Source of the DNA: Sphingobacterium alimentarium
GTDB lineage: Bacteria > Bacteroidota > Bacteroidia > Sphingobacteriales > Sphingobacteriaceae
Direction: 5' to 3'
Assembly (NCBI RefSeq): GCF_004342685.1
Contig: NZ_SMBZ01000014.1
Location: 1 to 64,000 of the forward strand
Length of the DNA stretch: 64,000 nt
Made by a program: the position numbers and the translations under genes
Notes under the pieces: model-generated
Database searches by the model: none
What the model was told of the DNA's origin: nothing
The model's input: the letters and a program-made list of their open reading frames with translations, nothing else
Shown here: positions 36,830 through 45,817 of the stretch, one piece after another
Layout: every line of letters begins with the position of its first letter
Numbering within the stretch: position 1 is the stretch's first letter

Positions 36830-38941
36830 TTAATTCAAACCTCGTTTTTTCATCAAGTGGATTGGATCTGGATCTTTTCCTCTGAATAATTTATACAATT
36901 CTGCTGGATTTCCTGTACCACCTTTTTCTAAGATGTTTTTGCGGAAAGAGGTCGCTGTCGCTTGGTCATATAAACCATTCTCTTTGAATGCAGCAAACGC
37001 ATCAGAGTCTAATACTTCTGCCCAGATGTAAGCATAATATCCTGCAGAATAACCTCCTGAGAAGATGTGTTGGAAATAAGTACTTCTATACCTTGGAATG
37101 ATAGATTCGATCAATCCCGCTTTGCGCATCGCAGCACTTTCAAAAGCATTTACATCACCTGTGATAGGAGTTTTGATGTTGTGGTAATTTAAATCCAATA
37201 ATGAAGCAGCTAAATATTCTGTAGTTGCGAAACCTTGGTCAAAAGTACCCGCTTTATCCATTTTCTCAATTAATGAATCCGGAATAGCTTCACCTGTCTT
37301 GTAATGCTTCGCATATGTTTTTAGCACTTCTGCATCCGAAGCCCAGTTTTCCATTATCTGAGATGGTAATTCTACAAAGTCACGTGATACAGATGTACCC
37401 GATAAGGATTGGTATTTCACATTGGACAATAATCCGTGCAATGCGTGACCAAACTCGTGGAATAAAGTACTTGCCTCATCGAAAGTCAACAAAGCAGGTT
37501 GGTCACCCACAGGTTTTGTAAAGTTACACACAATGGAAATAACAGGAGCTACACGCTTACCATCTTTTGTAGATTGTTTGCGGTAAGAAGTCATCCACGC
37601 ACCACCACGTTTTGATTCACGTGGGAAGAAATCCGCATATAGTAATCCTAAGTGTGAACCGTCTTTATCTTTTACCTCGTATACTTCTACTTCTTCGTGG
37701 TATGTAGGGACATTATTTAACGCTACGAAAGACAGTCCAAACAATTTGTTGGCTGTTTCGAAAGCACCCTCACGTACCGCCGCCAAACTAAAGTAAGGCT
37801 TGATCTCTTCTTCGTTAAGTGCAAAACGTTTTACACGAATTTTCTCAGCATAATATCTCCAATCGTATGGAGCTACTTTGAAAGTATCTTGCGCTGCATC
37901 GATTTCTTTTTGGATATCTGCTGCTTCTACCTTAGCCTTGTTGATCGCTGGCGCCCACAATTTGCTTAGCAATTGATTGACATTAGCTGCGTTGGCTGCC
38001 ATTGCTTCTTCTAGCACGTAAGCTGCATGAGACTCATAACCCAAAAGCTTCGCTTTCTCCAAACGAAGGTTAGCGATTTTGATAAGGATTTCTTTGTTAT
38101 CATTATCATTACCGTTATTACCGCGCATTTGGTACGCATTCCAAATATCTTTGCGCAATTCTCTATTATCAGCATATTGCAAGAAAGGCATTACCGAAGG
38201 ATTCGAAAGTGTGAACACCCATTTTCCTTCTTTACCTTTAGACTTCGCGACATCAGCAGCAGCAGATTTAAGACCTTCTGGCAAGCCTGCTAGATCCTCT
38301 TCTTTCTCCACCACTAATTCGTATGCATTTGTTTCTGCTAATAAGTTTTGACCAAATTGAGTAGTCAAAACGGACATTTCAGCATTGATTTTTTTCAACT
38401 TCTCTTTGTTCTCATCGGATAGATTAGCTCCCGAACGCACAAAGCTTTTGTATGTTTCTTCTAATAATTTTTGATCTTCTGCATCCAAGCCAAATTGATC
38501 TTTGTTTGTATAAACAGATTTTACACGCTCGAATAATTTAGCGTTCAATTTGATCTCATCGCTATGCGCAGATAATTGAGGTGCCAATTCTTTAGCCAAC
38601 GCTTGAAGACTGTCATTGGTATTCGCTGAATTCAGATTGGAGAATACCGTCGCTACATTTGACAATAATGACCCTGCATTTTCCAGCGCTAAAATAGTAT
38701 TTTCGAAGGTCGGTGCTTCGCTATTATTTACGATAGTATCTATTTCTAAATTATGTTTTTTCAGCGCTTCTTCATAAGCAGGTTTAAAATGCTCGTCTTT
38801 GATTTTATCAAATGGTGGAACATTAAATGGCGTTTCATACGCTGCTAACAAAGGATTGTCTGTCTGTAATTTATTTTCGCTACCGCATCCTACGAACATA
38901 GATGCAACTACCAAAAATGGAATGAAGCTTTTTTTATTCAT
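36830..38941 (-). CDS. dcp: M3 family metallopeptidase lipoprotein (peptidyl-dipeptidase Dcp-like)
   Basis: 703 residues. It starts as a lipoprotein (FLVVASMFVGCGSEN, Cys19). The M3 zinc motif FHEFGHALHG lies near 490, with downstream SRDFVELPSQIMENW (third ligand Glu). Length and the PAYEEALKKHNLEIDTI start fit Dcp rather than oligopeptidase F. E. coli Dcp releases C-terminal dipeptides and is cytoplasmic or periplasmic; here a lipid anchor puts it in the envelope. It has its own -7 element. Confidence 0.93.
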   Translation of the reverse strand: MNKKSFIPFLVVASMFVGCGSENKLQTDNPLLAAYETPFNVPPFDKIKDEHFKPAYEEALKKHNLEIDTIVNNSEAPTFENTILALENAGSLLSNVATVFSNLNSANTNDSLQALAKELAPQLSAHSDEIKLNAKLFERVKSVYTNKDQFGLDAEDQKLLEETYKSFVRSGANLSDENKEKLKKINAEMSVLTTQFGQNLLAETNAYELVVEKEEDLAGLPEGLKSAAADVAKSKGKEGKWVFTLSNPSVMPFLQYADNRELRKDIWNAYQMRGNNGNDNDNKEILIKIANLRLEKAKLLGYESHAAYVLEEAMAANAANVNQLLSKLWAPAINKAKVEAADIQKEIDAAQDTFKVAPYDWRYYAEKIRVKRFALNEEEIKPYFSLAAVREGAFETANKLFGLSFVALNNVPTYHEEVEVYEVKDKDGSHLGLLYADFFPRESKRGGAWMTSYRKQSTKDGKRVAPVISIVCNFTKPVGDQPALLTFDEASTLFHEFGHALHGLLSNVKYQSLSGTSVSRDFVELPSQIMENWASDAEVLKTYAKHYKTGEAIPDSLIEKMDKAGTFDQGFATTEYLAASLLDLNYHNIKTPITGDVNAFESAAMRKAGLIESIIPRYRSTYFQHIFSGGYSAGYYAYIWAEVLDSDAFAAFKENGLYDQATATSFRKNILEKGGTGNPAELYKLFRGKDPDPIHLMKKRGLN

Positions 38942-38969
38942 TACAATTTATTTTGTTTTTATACGTTTG

Positions 38970-38977
38970 CAAAAGTA
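38970..38977 (-). promoter_or_regulatory. -7 element of the M3 peptidase gene
   Basis: TACTTTTG on the minus strand, 28 bases before the ATG. Confidence 0.55.
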
Positions 38978-39131
38978 AACAATATTTCATGCAATCATGA
39001 ACTATTCTATAACCCAAGGTGTCCAAGATAAATATATTCACACGAATAGGCAAATAATCCTAAAACATCTTTATTCACCGACATAATATAACCTTTTACC
39101 GAAAATAAATTCTATAATATAAATCAATACT

Positions 39132-39139
39132 TACTTTTG
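39132..39139 (+). promoter_or_regulatory. -7 element of the DUF4407 gene
   Basis: TACTTTTG, 28 bases before the ATG. It could also drive the peptidase-racemase genes downstream. Confidence 0.55.
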
Positions 39140-39167
39140 AACCAAAATCATACGCAAATAAGATAAA

Positions 39168-40277
39168 ATGAACAACCTACAAAATTTCTTTTGGTGGTGT
39201 GCAGGCATACATAAAGAGACCCTCAAAAAGTACCCGGAGGAATACAACAAATATATCAGTATTGGAGCGACAATATTTTTCACAGGCTTATTTGCGGCTT
39301 TAGCTGGCGGTTACGCTTTATATTTTGTGTTTAGTGGTGGCAGCTTTGCCCTATTGTATTCGATCGTATTTGGGCTGATTTGGGGTTTAGCCATATTTAA
39401 CCTAGACCGATACATTGTACTAAGTATAGATAAGACCAAAGGGACTTTCAAACAGTTTTTGCAAGCCCTCCCGCGTATTCTGCTGGCGGTACTTATCGGA
39501 CTGGTGATTTCCCGTCCTTTGGAGCTTAAGATTTTTGACAAAGAAATAAAAGAACACCTCCGTGTAGAATATTTGAAGCAGCAGCAGGCCACGATCGATA
39601 CGCTTAATCGTACTTTCGAAAATAAATATGCTGCCGAATATGTGCAGCTACAAGGATTGAAGACACAAGCCGATTCTTTAGAGTCTTCCATTAAAACAGA
39701 TAGGCAAAAGCTTAATCACGAGATATTCGGCACCAAAACCGATGAAACCTCGGGTGTATTGGGCTATGGACCCTATGCTAAAATGAAAGAATCCAACCTT
39801 CAGAAGCAAGAAATATTTTTAGATACACTGCGCCAACGCATACAAGGTAAAGAAGCACTTCTTTCTCAACGAAAGGTCAAGGAAGGTATAATGGATGAAA
39901 AAATCCTTACCGACAAAAGCCTCGACAGCGCTATTAATGTAGCGGGATTTGCAGATCGTAATGCAGCGCTAAGCAATTTGCACAAGAACCCGGACGGCAC
40001 AGAAGAGACTTCGACGCAATATGCTGTGTTCTTCATTACATTGTTATTTGTATTTTTCGAATGCTTGCCGGTATTTGTCAAGCTGATGAGTCATAAGGAT
40101 GCTTATGATATCGCTGTTGCAAACCAGAATATTGTGCACCACTTCGAATCCGCATCGAATGTTGATATTGAAAAAAATGCGCTTAACCAACTGATTCCAC
40201 ATCGAACAGATGTGGCGATACAACGCAGAATGGATAAACTAAGTCAAGAGTACGAAGCACAAAAAAGCATGGAATAA
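39168..40277 (+). CDS. DUF4407 membrane protein
   Basis: 369 residues. Three N-terminal hydrophobic segments within residues 30-115 (with the family-typical WGLAIFNLDRYIV) are followed by a long coiled coil (about 130-250: QQATIDTLNRTFENKYAAEYV). A further membrane helix follows near 285 (YAVFFITLLFVFFECLPVF). The topology agrees with DUF4407. The role is unknown. The next ORF begins 10 bases downstream by its longest frame, or 70 by the preferred start, so it may head the plus-strand run ending at 44792. Confidence 0.85.
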   Translation: MNNLQNFFWWCAGIHKETLKKYPEEYNKYISIGATIFFTGLFAALAGGYALYFVFSGGSFALLYSIVFGLIWGLAIFNLDRYIVLSIDKTKGTFKQFLQALPRILLAVLIGLVISRPLELKIFDKEIKEHLRVEYLKQQQATIDTLNRTFENKYAAEYVQLQGLKTQADSLESSIKTDRQKLNHEIFGTKTDETSGVLGYGPYAKMKESNLQKQEIFLDTLRQRIQGKEALLSQRKVKEGIMDEKILTDKSLDSAINVAGFADRNAALSNLHKNPDGTEETSTQYAVFFITLLFVFFECLPVFVKLMSHKDAYDIAVANQNIVHHFESASNVDIEKNALNQLIPHRTDVAIQRRMDKLSQEYEAQKSME

Positions 40278-40347
40278 AAATCATTCTTTGCCGAAAAGGT
40301 CCATTTTCATAAGTAATTTAGTATTTTGCAATACAATATTTTGCCCC

Positions 40348-41535
40348 ATGAAAATACTAACTTATGGATTGTGCATAGCATTGAGCTATTGTACACTTAT
40401 CGACTCACAATTATTTGCTCAAGAAAAAAGAAGCCGCGCGCGTGATTTAGGGATCACCGTAGGCATATTACCTACTGGTCAATGGAATGCCATTACGGAT
40501 GTTGCCGGGGTTAAGGTAGGACAGACCTCTGTCATATCTGGCGAAAGCGTCCGTACAGGTGTGACTGCCATCATCCCTCATGAGGGAAATCTCTTTCAAG
40601 ACAAGGTGGCTGCAGCCGTATATGTAGGAAATGGTTTTGGAAAGATGATTGGGATTTCCCAAATCCAAGAATTAGGAAATATTGAGACGCCTATCCTATT
40701 GACCAATACCCTTAATGCCCCTAAAGTAGCAGATGCCCTGATTGATTACATGATCAATCTTCCCGGAAATGAAAGAGTCAAATCCGTTAATTCTGTCATC
40801 GGAGAAACGAATGACGGAGGTCTCAATGATATTCGCGGTAGACACGTGAACCGAGATCATGTGTTTCAAAGTCTTCGAGAAGCAAAATCTGGCCCCGTTG
40901 CCGAGGGTAACGTAGGGGCAGGTGTAGGCACCGAAACATTAGGCTACAAAGGAGGCATTGGAACCTCATCGCGCAAATTGCCGGCGTCCAAAGGAGGGTA
41001 CACCGTAGGTGTACTCGTACAGTCCAACTTTGGTGGCGTATTGCAGATTAATGGTGCACCAGTAGGCAGAGAGCTTGATAATTTTTATATGATGGAAAAG
41101 AAAGAAGCTTACAAAGCCGATGGCAGTTGCATGATTATAATTGCAACAGACGCCCCTCTTTCTTCGCGCAATCTCGAGAGATTAGCCAAAAGATCTTATA
41201 TATCCTTTGGAAATGTAGGCGGATTTTCGTCCAATGGTTCCGGTGATTATTCCATCGCTTTCTCCACTCATCCATCCGTACGTGTACCTTATGACAATAA
41301 AAACCAAAGAGAGTTGGATGTAAAAGATGTGCACAACGACGAACTTTCAGCATTATTCATGGCCGTATGGGAAGCTACAGAGGAAGCCTTGCTCAACTCT
41401 ATGTTTATGGCAGAAGACATGACGGGGATCAACAACCGCACCGTAAAAGCATTACCTATAAAGAAAACGTTAGAAATATTGAAAAAATACAATGCGCTTA
41501 ATCATGACAAATTGCCTAAGGCTGTTAAAAACTAA
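40348..41535 (+). CDS. P1 family peptidase, DmpA/BapA-like, secreted
   Basis: 395 residues from MKILTYGLC, which gives a signal peptide (to ...SQLFA). The longer frame begins with TTG at 40288 and adds a non-secretory leader. DmpA-type Ntn hydrolase: NAITDVAGVKVG, GGLNDIRGRHVN, GVGTETLGYKGGIGTSSR, VGVLVQSNFG. The self-cleavage site is Gly-Ser260 in ADGSCMIIIATDAPL, where Ser becomes the N-terminal nucleophile. Family members act as L-aminopeptidase/D-Ala-esterases or beta-aminopeptidases. The next gene overlaps its 3' end, implying co-expression. Confidence 0.93.
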   Translation: MKILTYGLCIALSYCTLIDSQLFAQEKRSRARDLGITVGILPTGQWNAITDVAGVKVGQTSVISGESVRTGVTAIIPHEGNLFQDKVAAAVYVGNGFGKMIGISQIQELGNIETPILLTNTLNAPKVADALIDYMINLPGNERVKSVNSVIGETNDGGLNDIRGRHVNRDHVFQSLREAKSGPVAEGNVGAGVGTETLGYKGGIGTSSRKLPASKGGYTVGVLVQSNFGGVLQINGAPVGRELDNFYMMEKKEAYKADGSCMIIIATDAPLSSRNLERLAKRSYISFGNVGGFSSNGSGDYSIAFSTHPSVRVPYDNKNQRELDVKDVHNDELSALFMAVWEATEEALLNSMFMAEDMTGINNRTVKALPIKKTLEILKKYNALNHDKLPKAVKN

Positions 41536-42610
41536 AGTCAGCATCGTTATTATTTTCTTAGTCGCCCTGCATTCAGAAGCTTGGAGCCAATCCAAGAGGT
41601 TGGAAATAGACAAGATCATGAATGAAGTTGGAATACCGGGCATACAAATCGCTTATACGAAAGGTAAAAACACAGACTTATATGCGCAGGGTGTCAAAAA
41701 GTTTGGAACAGCTGACAAAATCGATTCAAAGACAAGATTTCAGGCGGCATCACTCACCAAAGTAGTCGCGGCTTACACTTTCTTTCGCTTGTTGGATAGG
41801 GGATTGATTGAGCTGGACAAACCGTTAATGTATTATTACACCTACGACCGATTGTACAATACAACTCATGGAGATAAAATCACCGCCCGAACGGTACTGA
41901 CGCATAGCTCTGGCCTACTGAATTGGGAAGGTGATGTGCCATCTGCGCAGTGGCGTGCGACACCGTTAACCCTACAATTCGAGCCTGGAACAGACTATAT
42001 GTATTCGGGAGAAGGCTTCTATTTTTTACAAGAAACGATGGAACATATTACCCAAAAATCGTTTCAATCACTGGTCGAAGAAGAGGTCTTAAACCCTTTA
42101 GGATTAACGCACACCAATATCGTTTGGAACGACACCCTAGAACCTCGTGCCGCCTATGGTCATTACGAGCTAGATAAACCTCGAAAATTAGGCAAGTATG
42201 CCAAGACAAATGCAGCCTATACATTGTATACCACGGCTGCGGATTACACAAAATTTATCCAACAGGCGCTACTGCAAGGAAAAGGCTTGAAAAAAGGCAC
42301 CCACAAGCTCATGTTAGAGAAAGCAGGTGAAGCCAAAAAAAGTCCGGATGTAGACCCTACCGACCAATATGTACCATGCGCGCTGGGATTGCGCATGCAA
42401 CTCAACGAAAAAGGAGTTGCTTATTGGCACACGGGTTCAAATCCGGGATTTCGCTGCTTTTTTATTACCTACCCTAAGCGCAAAGAAACGCTTGTCGCTT
42501 TTATGAATACGGACCAAGGTTTTCCTGCTATGAAAAAGTTAATGCAGTTATTCTTGGACAACAACCAGACTTTTTGGGCCTATGATTGGCGCGAAGGAGA
42601 ATTAGATTAA
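41492..42610 (+). CDS. secreted serine hydrolase, beta-lactamase/S12 family
   Basis: 372 residues; it overlaps the P1 gene by 44 bases (or 32 if the ATG at 41504 is used). A signal-anchor segment (KVSIVIIFLVALHSEAW) is followed by a penicillin-binding/S12 fold. The nucleophile motif is SLTK (SxxK), the second motif YSGEGFY (Tyr conserved, Asn replaced by Gly), the third HTGSNPG. This pattern fits esterases and D-aminopeptidases more than resistance beta-lactamases. The neighbourhood (P1 peptidase, amino-acid racemase) suggests peptides with D-residues as substrate; this is inference. Confidence 0.88.
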   Translation: MRLIMTNCLRLLKTKVSIVIIFLVALHSEAWSQSKRLEIDKIMNEVGIPGIQIAYTKGKNTDLYAQGVKKFGTADKIDSKTRFQAASLTKVVAAYTFFRLLDRGLIELDKPLMYYYTYDRLYNTTHGDKITARTVLTHSSGLLNWEGDVPSAQWRATPLTLQFEPGTDYMYSGEGFYFLQETMEHITQKSFQSLVEEEVLNPLGLTHTNIVWNDTLEPRAAYGHYELDKPRKLGKYAKTNAAYTLYTTAADYTKFIQQALLQGKGLKKGTHKLMLEKAGEAKKSPDVDPTDQYVPCALGLRMQLNEKGVAYWHTGSNPGFRCFFITYPKRKETLVAFMNTDQGFPAMKKLMQLFLDNNQTFWAYDWREGELD

Positions 42611-42622
42611 TATTTTTGAATT

Positions 42623-43369
42623 ATGATAGGTATTGTAGGAGGGGTCGGGCCATTAGCTGGACTCGACGTTTTTAAAAAAATAATAGAAGAAACTGTAGCA
42701 CTCAAAGATCAGGAGCATCTCCCGGTCCTATTATCTTCCCAACCGCAACGTATTGTGGACAGAACAAATTTTCTCGTTGGTAAAGAACCAACAAACCCAG
42801 CATATGCCTTTTTGGAAATAATAAAAGAGTTGGATGCTGCAGGCGCGCAAATCGCAGCGATACCCTGCAATACAGCACATGCTCCCGCTATATTCGATCC
42901 GTTGCGAGCTGCTTTGAATACACCTCCGCTAAGCATTCGAGTGCTTCACTTGGTCGAGGAAACCGCTAAATTTATACAGCAACAGTATGCGGGTCATAAA
43001 ATAGGAATTTTGAGCACGACAGGCACCAGGGACACAGGTTTGTATACTAAAATGCTTGAACAGCATGGAATAGAAAGCATCTCTCCGGATGATGTATTGC
43101 AGGAAAAGGTTCATCAAGCCATTTATAATGAATCGTACGGCATCAAAGCTTATTCCTCTCCTGTCACGACTCATGCCAAGGAGGATTTAATTCAGGTAGT
43201 CGAAGAATTAAAGAACCAAGGTGCACAGGTGATTGTTCTTGCTTGTACTGAGCTGCCTCTGGCGCTGACAGAAAAAACATATTTTGGATTACCGACTGTC
43301 GATCCTAACCGTGTTTTAGCAAGGGCGTTGATCCAGCATGTGGCTCCAGAGAAGTTGAAACCACTATAA
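42623..43369 (+). CDS. aspartate/glutamate racemase family protein
   Basis: 248 residues, cytosolic. The two catalytic cysteines are in IPCNTAHAP (Cys82) and LACTELPLAL (Cys208), the two-base pattern of PLP-independent racemases. MIGIVGGVGPLAG at the start resembles aspartate racemase (RacD/YgeA) more than MurI. It interconverts L- and D-Asp or Glu, or acts on a related acid. It begins 12 bases after the hydrolase stop and 10 bases before the aldehyde dehydrogenase gene. Confidence 0.92.
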   Translation: MIGIVGGVGPLAGLDVFKKIIEETVALKDQEHLPVLLSSQPQRIVDRTNFLVGKEPTNPAYAFLEIIKELDAAGAQIAAIPCNTAHAPAIFDPLRAALNTPPLSIRVLHLVEETAKFIQQQYAGHKIGILSTTGTRDTGLYTKMLEQHGIESISPDDVLQEKVHQAIYNESYGIKAYSSPVTTHAKEDLIQVVEELKNQGAQVIVLACTELPLALTEKTYFGLPTVDPNRVLARALIQHVAPEKLKPL

Positions 43370-43379
43370 AAGTGCCCCT

Positions 43380-44792
43380 ATGCAAAAAATCACTGTTGAA
43401 GAAATTGATGCAATATATGCCCAGCAGGTAGCTAATACTTGGCAAGTCAAACAAACGAGTATTGCACAGCGTACGACTTGGCTAGGAAGCCTTAAGCAAA
43501 TTATTCGTATCAAGGAAGAGGAGATTAAGGCAGCGATATATAAGGATTTTAGAAAAAGTCCGATTGAAACCGAGACCACCGAAATCTTGGCGAGCCTTCT
43601 GGAAATTGATCTTTTCATCAAGAATCTCAAAAGATGGGCTAAGCCGAAATCCGTCAATTCTTCTCTGCTTTTTGCGAGCACAAAGGCAAAGCTACATTAC
43701 GAACCCAAAGGAAATACACTTATTATCACACCATGGAACTATCCTTTTCAGCTGCCGATAGTGCATCTGGTGGCTAGTATAGCCGCAGGAAATACCGTCA
43801 TACTTAAACTCTCTGAATCAACACCGCATATTAATGCCGTAATAAATGATATTATCAGCAATCTTTTTGAAAGAAAGCATGTAGCGGTCATGGTCGGTGA
43901 AGTGGAAGAAACCACCCATCTCTTGTCCCTCAAATTTGATCACATACATTTTACGGGATCGCCCAATGTGGGTAAGATTATAATGGCGGCGGCTGCCAAA
44001 AATCTCTCGGCAGTGACATTAGAGCTGGGTGGCAAGAGTCCTGCCTTCATCGATAAAAGTGTCAATTTGCGCGAAACAGTTAAAAATATTATTTGGGCAA
44101 AATTCGTCAACATGGGGCAGACATGCATCGCTCCGGACTACTTGCTCATCGACAAAAATATAGCTGCTGATTTTGAGAAAACCATACGACAAGAAATACT
44201 CTCCGCATTTGGAACATCAGCCATATCGAGTACTGACTTGGCACGTATCATCAATGAAAAACAATACGATAGATTAGCGTCATATGTAGAAAATCTTGAA
44301 GCCAGCAGTGCAGAATGGATTGTAAAAGGCGAAAATTATAGGGATCAACTCTTTATCCATCCTATGGTAGTCAAAAATATGCCGATGAATAGTCCCATCA
44401 TGCAAGATGAGATTTTCGGACCCATCCTCCCTATAATTTATTATGAGAGGCTCCAAGATGCCCTAGAAATAGTAGCGAGGAAGGAAAAGCCGTTAGCACT
44501 TTATATTTTCAGTAAAGACAAGCAGTACCAAGATAGAGTTTTACAACATACCACCGCTGGGGGCACCACGATTAATGACGCCATGATTCATATCATACAT
44601 CCTGCCTTGCCATTCGGCGGTGTCAACAATTCAGGCATCGGCCAGTCTCTGGGAATATATGGTTTTAAAACATTCTCTCATGAGCGAGCAGTCTTAGAAG
44701 CCAAATACTTTCCGATGAGTAAGATGTTTTGGTACCCATACACCTCCCGGACCGAACAGGTCTTATCTTTTTTCAAGAAAATATTTGGGTAA
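43380..44792 (+). CDS. aldehyde dehydrogenase family protein (ALDH3-like)
   Basis: 470 residues. Landmarks: TPWNYPFQLP, FTGSPNVGKII, the general base in LELGGKSPAFI (Glu), the nucleophile in NMGQTCIAPDYLL (Cys near 249), EIFGPILPI and FGGVNNSGIG. Length and the hydrophobic C-terminus with aromatic residues (MFWYPYT, VLSFFKKIFG) match class 3 ALDHs, which take fatty or aromatic aldehydes with NAD(P). Last gene of the plus-strand run. Why it is paired with peptide and amino-acid enzymes is not clear. Confidence 0.93.
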   Translation: MQKITVEEIDAIYAQQVANTWQVKQTSIAQRTTWLGSLKQIIRIKEEEIKAAIYKDFRKSPIETETTEILASLLEIDLFIKNLKRWAKPKSVNSSLLFASTKAKLHYEPKGNTLIITPWNYPFQLPIVHLVASIAAGNTVILKLSESTPHINAVINDIISNLFERKHVAVMVGEVEETTHLLSLKFDHIHFTGSPNVGKIIMAAAAKNLSAVTLELGGKSPAFIDKSVNLRETVKNIIWAKFVNMGQTCIAPDYLLIDKNIAADFEKTIRQEILSAFGTSAISSTDLARIINEKQYDRLASYVENLEASSAEWIVKGENYRDQLFIHPMVVKNMPMNSPIMQDEIFGPILPIIYYERLQDALEIVARKEKPLALYIFSKDKQYQDRVLQHTTAGGTTINDAMIHIIHPALPFGGVNNSGIGQSLGIYGFKTFSHERAVLEAKYFPMSKMFWYPYTSRTEQVLSFFKKIFG

Positions 44793-44820
44793 AAAAATAC
44801 CTAAGTCAAGGACTTAGGTA
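44791..44820 (-). terminator. terminator of the holin-like gene (minus strand)
   Basis: TACCTAAGTC / GACTTAGGTA arms (10 bp, 3-base loop) followed on the minus strand by seven Ts. It overlaps the aldehyde dehydrogenase stop region on the other strand. Confidence 0.8.
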
Positions 44821-44849
44821 AATAAGTGTAGTAGTGTAGTGCTATATAA

Positions 44850-45197
44850 TTACTTTTCTTCGCCTCTGATTTTACCAATTATCATTTCCAGTACGGCTAC
44901 AATAATGGCAAATAACATAGCGTTCCAAAATCCTCCAACTTCAAATTTACTACCTAAAATAGCATCACTTAACATGACCATCAGTACCGTTATAATAAAC
45001 GAGATCAAACCAAAAGTCAACCAGTTAAGTGGAAAGGTAAACAGACGTAAAATACCTCCGATTAAAGCATTGACTAATCCAATAACTAGTCCTGTCACGA
45101 TTGCCCACCAAAATCCCGCGACATGAGCACCAGGCACAATATAGGCTGCAACAACAACTACCAATCCCGTTAAGAGTAAAGATAAAATAAATCTCAT
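44850..45197 (-). CDS. four-helix membrane protein (phage holin family 4-2 / YvlD-like)
   Basis: 115 residues from MRFILSLLLTG. Four membrane helices fill the protein, with the family pattern GFWWAIVTGLVIGLVNALIGGIL and LTFPLNWLTFGLISFIIT-like spacing. The frame runs on to 45257, but a TACTTTTG element at 45243-45250 lies inside that extension. Despite the holin name, such proteins are widespread chromosomal membrane proteins of unknown function; no phage genes are nearby. Confidence 0.85.
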   Translation of the reverse strand: MRFILSLLLTGLVVVVAAYIVPGAHVAGFWWAIVTGLVIGLVNALIGGILRLFTFPLNWLTFGLISFIITVLMVMLSDAILGSKFEVGGFWNAMLFAIIVAVLEMIIGKIRGEEK

Positions 45198-45242
45198 GAC
45201 ACAATTATTAAAAAAACTTAAACTTTTATTAGTGTTTAATGT

Positions 45243-45250
45243 CAAAAGTA
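45243..45250 (-). promoter_or_regulatory. -7 element of the holin-like gene
   Basis: TACTTTTG on the minus strand, 45 bases before the chosen ATG. Confidence 0.5.
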
Positions 45251-45358
45251 GTGCCAATAAGTCTAATTAAGAATGAGAATCTTACGAACTTTTTTATAAA
45301 TACTATGCTGGCATAATTTTTATTTTTTTATCTTTAATATGAATATAAAACTCACATT

Positions 45359-45790
45359 ATGAAAAAGATTTTATTAGCATGCTTTGCTTTGATTATGGCC
45401 TTTGCTGTGCAGGCGCAATCCAATTCAGATATTGTAGGCAAATGGACCACTGTAGACGATGAAACTGGTGAAGCCAAATCCATCGTTGAGATTTTCAAAA
45501 AATCAGACGGAAAATACTACGGAAAGATTGTGAAACTATTACAAAAACCCGCAAATGACAATTGTGTAAATTGTAAAGATGACCTCAAGAACAAGCCTTT
45601 ATTAGGTCTAGAAATTATTCGCGGACTCAAAAAAGAAGGTAACGAATTTACTGGAGGTAGCATCACTGATCCTAAATCAGGCAAAACTTATAAATGTACA
45701 ATTACCCGAAATGGAGACAAATTAGGTGTCCGTGGCTATGTGGGATTTTCACTCATCGGAAGAACCCAGACGTGGACCGCTACAAAATAA
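45359..45790 (+). CDS. DUF2147 secreted protein
   Basis: 143 residues with a signal peptide (MKKILLACFALIMAFAVQAQ). DUF2147 landmarks: DIVGKWTTVDDETGEAKSIVEI near 25, DGKYYGKIVKLL, a Cys pair in DNCVNCKDD, GLEIIRGLKK, SGKTYKCTI and the C-terminal LGVRGYVGFSLIGRTQTW. A lipocalin-like beta barrel is likely; function unknown. Its terminator, starting 28 bases after the stop, is split by an inserted element. Confidence 0.9.
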   Translation: MKKILLACFALIMAFAVQAQSNSDIVGKWTTVDDETGEAKSIVEIFKKSDGKYYGKIVKLLQKPANDNCVNCKDDLKNKPLLGLEIIRGLKKEGNEFTGGSITDPKSGKTYKCTITRNGDKLGVRGYVGFSLIGRTQTWTATK

Positions 45791-45817
45791 CATCCATAGC
45801 GGATAAGACTTAGAAAT

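Noticed and set aside
38027..38351. Overlapping plus-strand frames of 88-90 codons inside the M3 peptidase gene
   Set aside because: Shadows of a well-conserved gene on the other strand.
40288..40347. TTG-initiated 20-residue extension of the P1 peptidase
   Set aside because: It would precede and hide the signal peptide that starts at the ATG 40348.
41492..42610. Beta-lactamase resistance gene
   Set aside because: The SLTK and HTG motifs are present, but the second motif is YSG, and the context is peptide/amino-acid metabolism; esterase or D-aminopeptidase is more likely.
44850..45197. Holin family hit as a sign of a prophage
   Set aside because: The family is widely chromosomal, and no phage structural, integrase or lysis genes are nearby.
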